From: an uncultured bacterium
GTDB taxonomy: Bacteria; Bacteroidota; Bacteroidia; Bacteroidales; JACABE01
NCBI GenBank assembly: GCA_903911455.1
Contig: CAIWDQ010000441.1
Location: forward strand, 1-9,789
Length of the DNA stretch: 9,789 bases
Reading direction: 5' to 3'
The notes beneath the pieces are model-generated. The model saw only the letters and a program-made list of their open reading frames with translations, ran no database searches and was not told where the DNA came from. A program made the position numbers and the translations under genes. Of this stretch, positions 6,047 through 9,789 are shown piece after piece. Positions within the stretch are counted from its first letter, which is position 1. Every line of letters begins with the position of its first letter.

Positions 6047-6290
6047 GTGATTCAATCTAAATTGAATTTTTGGTTTAAAGCTATTAATTACATCTCAAAA
6101 AGGACATCCTTTTAATTTCCCGAGATCAAATGCATAATAATTTTACCATAATAAATATTTATTTTTCTCTTTTGTTAAAAAATCCAAATATAATTACTAA
6201 TTTCAACCCCTTTTTAAGTCATAACTTAATATGAGTTGTTTTAATAATAAATAGAATCTATAAACCATAAAATCAAAGGAGAACAAATAA
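6047..6290 (+). other. Leader region of the DHODH-like gene, no gene seen
   Basis: This 244-bp AT-rich stretch lies between the end of array B and the next start. It contains three small inverted repeats: ATTCAAT/ATTGAAT at 6050-6067 followed by Ts; AAAAGG/CCTTTT at 6098-6113, nested inside ATCTC (6092-6096)/GAGAT (6122-6126); and TTAAGT/ACTTAA at 6214-6229. I find no full TAnnTTTG box. Near matches such as TAATTTTA are present but not convincing. No short coding frame with a credible start is evident. The promoter of the downstream gene is presumably here but cannot be placed. Confidence 0.4.
6275..6281 (+). promoter_or_regulatory. Strong Shine-Dalgarno of the DHODH-like gene
   Basis: AAAGGAG lies 9 bases before the ATG at 6291. 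It fixes the start and is unusual in this window, where only the lipoprotein gene has a comparable site. Confidence 0.7.
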
Positions 6291-7304
6291 ATGGCAAACT
6301 TATCAGTAAAATATCTTGGTATGGATCTTAAGAATCCAATCATCGCCGGAGCATGTAATTTAGGAAAAGACTTTTCTAATCTAAAAAAAATTGAAGATAG
6401 TGGAGCTTCTGCTATAGTTTATAAATCGCTTTTTGAGGAACAAATCCAACTGGAAAGTCTTCAAATGGAAGAAAATTTAAGAGAGTATGAAAACCGTAAT
6501 GCGGAAATGACTTCTCTTTTTCCTGATATGATTCATGCTGGACCTGATGAACATCTAGGGAATCTTCGTCGTGCTAAAGAAACAGTTAGCATACCTGTTA
6601 TTGCAAGTTTAAATGCTGTATATGATGAAACCTGGGTTGAATATGCACATCTAATAGAAGAAACTGGTGTTAATGCAATTGAATTAAATTTGTATTCAAC
6701 TCCAAAAGATCCAGAAAAGGATGAAAAATCTATCATTACTGAACAATTAGATATTATTTACAAGGTTAAAAAAGCTGTAACAATCCCTGTAAGTGTAAAA
6801 CTGAGTCCTTTTTATTCAAATACATTGAATGTTGTTAATCGTATGTATACCGAAGGAGCAGATGGTTTTGTATTGTTCAATAGTTTGTTTCAGCCTGATA
6901 TTGATATTAATACAGAAGCATTACATTTTCCTTATCGTTTGAGTAATGAAGATGATAATCGTCTTGCATTAAGATATGCCGGTTTGTTGTATGGTAATTT
7001 CAGAGGTTCAATATGTAGTAATACTGGTATTTTGACAGGTGAAGATGTTATTAAAATGTTGTTGGCAGGTACTGATTGCGTTCAGGTTGTAAGCACACTT
7101 TATAAAAATGGATTGGGTTATATTGATAAAATGTTAAAAGATATTGAATTTTGGATGGATGGTAAAGGTTATCATACTATTAATGATTTTAGAGGTAAAT
7201 TATCACGCAAGAACCTAAAAGATCCTTATGCTTATCGCAGAGCTCAATATGTAGATATTATAATGAAATCGAATGAGATATTTAAATTGTATCCGATGAG
7301 ATAA
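6291..7304 (+). CDS. Dihydroorotate dehydrogenase-like flavoprotein
   Basis: This 337-residue protein has the TIM-barrel pattern of the DHODH/FMN family. It contains NPIIAGACNLGKD at 15-27, a Lys at 45 (VYKSLFEEQ), IPVIASLNA at 101-109, ELNLY at 131-135, VSVKLSPF at 167-174, GADGFVLFN at 189-197, and a phosphate-binding end: SNTGILTGEDVIKMLLAG at 243-260 and VQVVSTLYKNG at 264-274. True DHODH has NLSCPN (class 1, catalytic Cys) or NxSSPN (class 2, Ser) after ELN. Here it reads NLYSTPKD, so the usual catalytic base is not in place and the SCPN/SSPN signature is lost. Bacteroidota genomes commonly carry this paralogue as 'dihydroorotate dehydrogenase-like protein'. I would not assign pyrD. The substrate is unknown; it is likely an FMN-dependent oxidoreductase in the cytoplasm. 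It appears monocistronic, with a shared terminator at 7349-7381. Confidence 0.85.
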   Translation: MANLSVKYLGMDLKNPIIAGACNLGKDFSNLKKIEDSGASAIVYKSLFEEQIQLESLQMEENLREYENRNAEMTSLFPDMIHAGPDEHLGNLRRAKETVSIPVIASLNAVYDETWVEYAHLIEETGVNAIELNLYSTPKDPEKDEKSIITEQLDIIYKVKKAVTIPVSVKLSPFYSNTLNVVNRMYTEGADGFVLFNSLFQPDIDINTEALHFPYRLSNEDDNRLALRYAGLLYGNFRGSICSNTGILTGEDVIKMLLAGTDCVQVVSTLYKNGLGYIDKMLKDIEFWMDGKGYHTINDFRGKLSRKNLKDPYAYRRAQYVDIIMKSNEIFKLYPMR

Positions 7305-7348
7305 ACCGACACTTCTCAATATTAATATGTATTAACTAAAAGAATTAT

Positions 7349-7381
7349 AAAAGCCTTGTCATATTTTGACAGGGCTTTTTT
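7349..7381. terminator. Bidirectional terminator between the DHODH-like gene and pnuC
   Basis: AAAAGCCTTGTCA (7349-7361) pairs with TGACAGGGCTTTT (7367-7379) over 13 bp with one wobble and a 5-base loop. It has T-runs on both strands, so it can serve both converging genes. On the minus strand the hairpin covers the last codons of pnuC: the stop codon at 7361-7359 lies inside the stem. Confidence 0.85.
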
Positions 7382-7991
7382 GATTATAAGCATTCAACTT
7401 CTTTTTCCATTCAATATAACCCGAAACAGCCAATCCTAAAAAGACAGCAAACTGAATGCCTGTAAATAAATAACCTTTATACGCAAATAAAGGGATCACC
7501 AATATATCACCAACAATCCAATATATCCAGGTTTCAATTTTCTTACGAGCCTGAAACCACATTCCCATGATGAAAATAGCAGTTGTAAATGAATCTAAAA
7601 TAGGGACTGTGCTATCGGTATATTTCTTAAGAATAAAATATATTATGCCAAAGAAACCTAATGTTATTAAAATATTAATGATATTTTGTAATAAACTCCC
7701 CTTTGTAATTGGAACATGATGTTGCTGCTCATCCTTTCGTGTCCAGAAATACCAACCATAAATACTCATTATAAAATAAAAAATATTAATTCCCATATCA
7801 GCATAAAGCTTAGCTATTATGCATATATAAACATACAATCCGACATTAATTAAACCGGTTGGGTAAAGATATACATTTTCGTTGCGGGCATACCAGACAC
7901 TTAATAATCCGAAGAAGACAGCTACTATTTCTGCATAAGTTGTATGCAGGATATTGTCGTGTAAAGTTGTTGCTATCGTATTTAAATCCAT
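7359..7991 (-). CDS. pnuC: PnuC-family vitamin transporter (probable nicotinamide riboside)
   Basis: This 210-residue integral inner-membrane protein has about seven hydrophobic segments. Family features are an N-terminal segment with EIVAVFFGLLSVWYARNENV and then YPTGLINVGLYVY, the aromatic WYFWTRK motif (WxxW type) near residue 80, and a C-terminal half with MGMWFQARKKIETWIYWIVG and a terminal helix ending SGYIEWKK. PnuC proteins are facilitators that take up nicotinamide riboside for NAD synthesis. Related Bacteroidota proteins (PnuT) take up thiamine and are usually preceded by a TPP riboswitch or sit with thiamine genes. The 85-bp upstream gap here is too short for one and no thiamine gene is adjacent, so nicotinamide riboside is the more likely substrate, by inference. 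The gene converges on the DHODH-like gene and diverges from the UbiA gene. Confidence 0.88.
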   Translation of the reverse strand: MDLNTIATTLHDNILHTTYAEIVAVFFGLLSVWYARNENVYLYPTGLINVGLYVYICIIAKLYADMGINIFYFIMSIYGWYFWTRKDEQQHHVPITKGSLLQNIINILITLGFFGIIYFILKKYTDSTVPILDSFTTAIFIMGMWFQARKKIETWIYWIVGDILVIPLFAYKGYLFTGIQFAVFLGLAVSGYIEWKKKLNAYNQKSPVKI

Positions 7992-8010
7992 ATTAATATT
8001 TATGAGGCTG

Positions 8011-8018
8011 CAAAGTTA
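8011..8018 (-). promoter_or_regulatory. -7 box of pnuC
   Basis: On the minus strand this reads TAACTTTG followed by C, a full match to TAnnTTTG, 19 bp before the pnuC ATG. No -33 TTG is seen at the expected spacing. It faces away from the UbiA promoter, and only 23 bp separate the two -7 boxes, so their upstream regions overlap and the promoters may compete. Confidence 0.55.
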
Positions 8019-8041
8019 CTATAATTGTTGGAGTATTTTTG

Positions 8042-8049
8042 TAATTTTG
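8042..8049 (+). promoter_or_regulatory. -7 box of the UbiA-Maf unit
   Basis: TAATTTTG followed by C fully matches the Bacteroidota -7 consensus and lies 27 bp before the ATG at 8077, giving a leader of about 20 bases. TTG words lie upstream at 8025-8030, closer than the ideal spacing. Confidence 0.6.
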
Positions 8050-8076
8050 CCGATTCATTAATATACAATAATAATT

Positions 8077-9018
8077 ATGATCTATCTAAGACTAATAAGA
8101 TGGCAAAACTTACTCATTATTGCTCTTACACAGTACATGACAAGGTATTTTCTTATCCAGCCATTCTACAAATTACAACAATTACAATTACAATTAAGTG
8201 ATTTTGATTTCTTTTTATTGGTATTGACTACAGTAATTATTGCAGCCGGAGGTTATATTATTAATGATTATTTTGATTTAAAAATTGATCCTATCAACAA
8301 GCCCGATAAACTTATTTTAGGTAATAAAATAAGTGCAACTAAAGCTGAAACTGCATACTATATTATTAATGCAATTGCTGTAGGTATAGGAGTATATCTT
8401 GGTTATAAGGTAGGTTCAATCAGCATAGGTTTATTATTTATGGTATTTGCAACAGTTCTTTATTTTTATTCATTAAAATATAAAATGCTATTATTATGGG
8501 GAAATTTAGCTGTGTCATTACTTTCAGCTTTTACAGTAATAATAGTATGGCTATTTGAATTCTTTGCTATTCATAACAATCCACTTATTTTTGCACAAGG
8601 TATAAATGCTTACTGGGGAATAACATACTTTGTATTGGCTTACGCATTATTTGCATTCCTTACTACATTTATCCGCGAAATTATAAAAGATATTGAAGAC
8701 ATTGAAGGAGATAGAAGATGGGGATGCACTACTTTACCAATTGTAGCAGGTATTCCTGTAGCTAAGAAAGTAGCTGCTGCAATCGCAGTTGTTAGTATAA
8801 TAATAATAGTATGGTTTCAATATGTACTTAAAGAAATAAATCATGGGTATGTTGCAGCTCTCTTAGTTATAGTTGTTCAGGTGCCATTAGCTTTTCTAAC
8901 ATATAAAATAATGAATGCAAAAGTAAAAGAAGATTTTCATTTCGTAAGTAATGCTGCTAAGATAATAATGGTATTAGGAATACTTACTATGTTTGCAATA
9001 TTTAAAAGCACATTCTAA
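8077..9018 (+). CDS. UbiA-family prenyltransferase
   Basis: This 313-residue polytopic membrane enzyme belongs to the UbiA superfamily, which moves a prenyl chain from prenyl diphosphate to an acceptor at the inner membrane. Both metal-diphosphate motifs are present: NDYFDLKID at 63-71 (N63, D64, D67, D71) and DIEDIEGD at 205-212 (D205, D208, D212). Eight or so hydrophobic helices surround them. After motif 1 the text is PINKPDKLILG, lacking the Pro-x-Arg-Pro often seen in quinone-pathway UbiA/MenA. That is a feature I associate with the Bacteroidota group labelled geranylgeranylglycerol-phosphate geranylgeranyltransferase-like. The acceptor cannot be read from the sequence. The TAA overlaps the ATG of the Maf gene by one base (TAATG), so the two are translationally coupled in one operon. 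Confidence 0.88.
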   Translation: MIYLRLIRWQNLLIIALTQYMTRYFLIQPFYKLQQLQLQLSDFDFFLLVLTTVIIAAGGYIINDYFDLKIDPINKPDKLILGNKISATKAETAYYIINAIAVGIGVYLGYKVGSISIGLLFMVFATVLYFYSLKYKMLLLWGNLAVSLLSAFTVIIVWLFEFFAIHNNPLIFAQGINAYWGITYFVLAYALFAFLTTFIREIIKDIEDIEGDRRWGCTTLPIVAGIPVAKKVAAAIAVVSIIIIVWFQYVLKEINHGYVAALLVIVVQVPLAFLTYKIMNAKVKEDFHFVSNAAKIIMVLGILTMFAIFKSTF

Positions 9019-9602
9019 TGATTAACTTAGATAATTATGATATAATTCTTGCTTCACAATCACCAAGAAGACAGGCATTATTAAAAGACATGGGTATTAA
9101 TTTCAGGGTTATTCTTAAAGAGGTTGAAGAAACGTATCCTGAAGGATTATCAATATCTGAAATACCTGTTTATCTTGCTCAACTAAAAGCAAGTGCTTTT
9201 TTGGATGATGAAATTAATGATAACACTATAATAATAACTGCTGACACTATAGTTTGTCTGGAAGATAAAGTTCTAGGTAAACCTGTAGATAAAGAACATG
9301 CTTATGAAATTCTGAGATTTATTTCAGGTAAGCAACATCAGGTAATTACAGGAGTTTGTTTGAAAAGTAAATCAAAGATTAAAACATTTTCAGCCTATAG
9401 TGATGTTTACTTTCGTGAATTAAGTGATGAAGAAATTTATTATTATATAAATAAGTACAGCCCTTTTGATAAAGCAGGTGCTTATGGAATACAGGAATGG
9501 ATAGGTTATGTAGGTATTGAACGAATTGAAGGTTCATATTTTAATGTAATGGGATTGCCTACGCAAAAACTCTATTTAGAGCTTAATAAGTTTATAGAAT
9601 AA
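9018..9602 (+). CDS. maf: Maf-family nucleoside triphosphate pyrophosphatase (YhdE-like)
   Basis: This 194-residue cytoplasmic enzyme hydrolyses nucleoside triphosphates to monophosphate and pyrophosphate. The dTTP/UTP-specific YhdE branch is thought to cleanse pools of modified pyrimidines or affect septation. Signature parts are LASQSPRRQALL at 11-22 (substrate loop), Lys57 in LKASA, TADTIV at 74-79 with the catalytic-base Asp76, GKPVDKEHA at 87-95, SGKQHQVITGV at 103-113, and DKAGAYGIQ at 151-159 followed by IEGSYFNVMGLP. The DKAGAYGIQ sequence fits the YhdE subgroup. Length is normal for the family. It starts inside the UbiA stop codon (TAATG), so it depends on that gene's transcript. No GC-rich terminator follows; only an AT-only inverted repeat is seen before the rpsF promoter. 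Confidence 0.93.
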   Translation: MINLDNYDIILASQSPRRQALLKDMGINFRVILKEVEETYPEGLSISEIPVYLAQLKASAFLDDEINDNTIIITADTIVCLEDKVLGKPVDKEHAYEILRFISGKQHQVITGVCLKSKSKIKTFSAYSDVYFRELSDEEIYYYINKYSPFDKAGAYGIQEWIGYVGIERIEGSYFNVMGLPTQKLYLELNKFIE

Positions 9603-9642
9603 GAGGGTTTAAAATATTTATTAAAAATAAACTTAGATACAC

Positions 9643-9672
9643 TTGCTAATTCAATTAATTTTTGTAATTTTG
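9643..9672 (+). promoter_or_regulatory. Promoter of rpsF (-33 TTG and -7 TAATTTTG)
   Basis: TTG at 9643-9645, a 19-bp gap, then TAATTTTG at 9665-9672 followed by C: this is the full Bacteroidota two-part promoter with the expected spacing and the clearest in the window. Transcription would begin around 9679, leaving a leader of about 35 bases. In this phylum that leader could hold the autoregulatory S6:S18 RNA site, but I cannot confirm such a fold by eye. Confidence 0.75.
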
Positions 9673-9713
9673 CACTCCATTTTAAAATAATTAATAATTT
9701 AACAAATAAAAAG

Positions 9714-9789
9714 ATGTTGAATCAATACGAAACCGTTTTCATTATGACTCCCGTTTTGTCTGATGAACAGATGAAGGAAACGGTAAAGA
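9714..9789 (+). CDS. rpsF: 30S ribosomal protein S6, N-terminal part only
   Basis: The first 25 codons read MLNQYETVFIMTPVLSDEQ followed by MKETVK, then run off the right edge. The YETVFI-TPVLSD-x-Q pattern is the standard S6 N-terminus (first beta-strand and start of helix 1) in Bacteroidota. S6 sits on the platform of the 30S subunit, paired with S18. In this phylum rpsF is normally followed by rpsR and rplI, which would lie outside the window. The promoter directly upstream is a full consensus match, fitting a highly expressed ribosomal operon. Confidence 0.93.
   Translation, partial: MLNQYETVFIMTPVLSDEQMKETVK

Noticed and set aside
6533..6736. Minus-strand open frame inside the DHODH-like gene
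   Set aside because: It is an antisense shadow with no supporting features.
7992..8076. TPP or other riboswitch before pnuC
   Set aside because: The gap to the divergent promoter is only 85 bp, and I see no conserved TPP elements such as CTGAGA on the pnuC strand.
9603..9642. Terminator after the Maf gene (TTTATT/AATAAA inverted repeat)
   Set aside because: The stem is short and made only of A/T pairs, as expected by chance in this composition.

Overview
The window looks like a chromosomal segment of a low-GC member of the Bacteroidota, probably Bacteroidales or a relative. Three things point that way. The protein families are typical of the phylum: an OmpP1/FadL-like barrel, an archaeal-type ProRS, and a UbiA-Maf pair. 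Several genes carry the phylum's -7 promoter word TAnnTTTG. Most starts lack a Shine-Dalgarno sequence. I see no phage, IS, CRISPR, tRNA or rRNA genes.

Layout, left to right. Positions 1-193 hold the 5' end of a secreted-protein gene on the minus strand. Positions 288-582 hold a non-coding repeat array, followed by a terminator (591-624). A minus-strand group then runs leftward from 4121: a Tyr/Gly/Asn-rich lipoprotein (2688-4121), an OmpP1/FadL-like outer-membrane barrel (1220-2647), and an unrecognised 160-residue cytoplasmic protein (644-1126). Facing away from it is proS (4252-5727) with its own terminator (5752-5785), followed by a second repeat array (5795-6046). Next come a DHODH-like flavoprotein (6291-7304) and a convergent pnuC (7359-7991) that share a bidirectional terminator. 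Divergent from pnuC is a UbiA prenyltransferase-Maf pair (8077-9602), and rpsF begins at 9714 and runs off the window.

The genes are mostly housekeeping or envelope functions. The striking content is intergenic. Both large gaps contain a long run of degenerate units locked to an exact 21-bp register, which is two helical turns. The units are built from a few words (AATACCC, AATAGC, GCTATT, GGGTATT, CGCCGACC) used on either strand. Each array lies immediately behind a transcription terminator of similar sequence, followed by the same boundary word CTGATAATAGG. When array A is read on the minus strand, terminator plus array aligns without gaps to array B over about 127 bp (96 matches by hand count). 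The two loci therefore look like copies of one composite element, 'terminator + 21-bp array', placed between a gene's 3' end and the next gene in the same direction. I do not recognise this element as a named family. It is the best candidate here for something undescribed.
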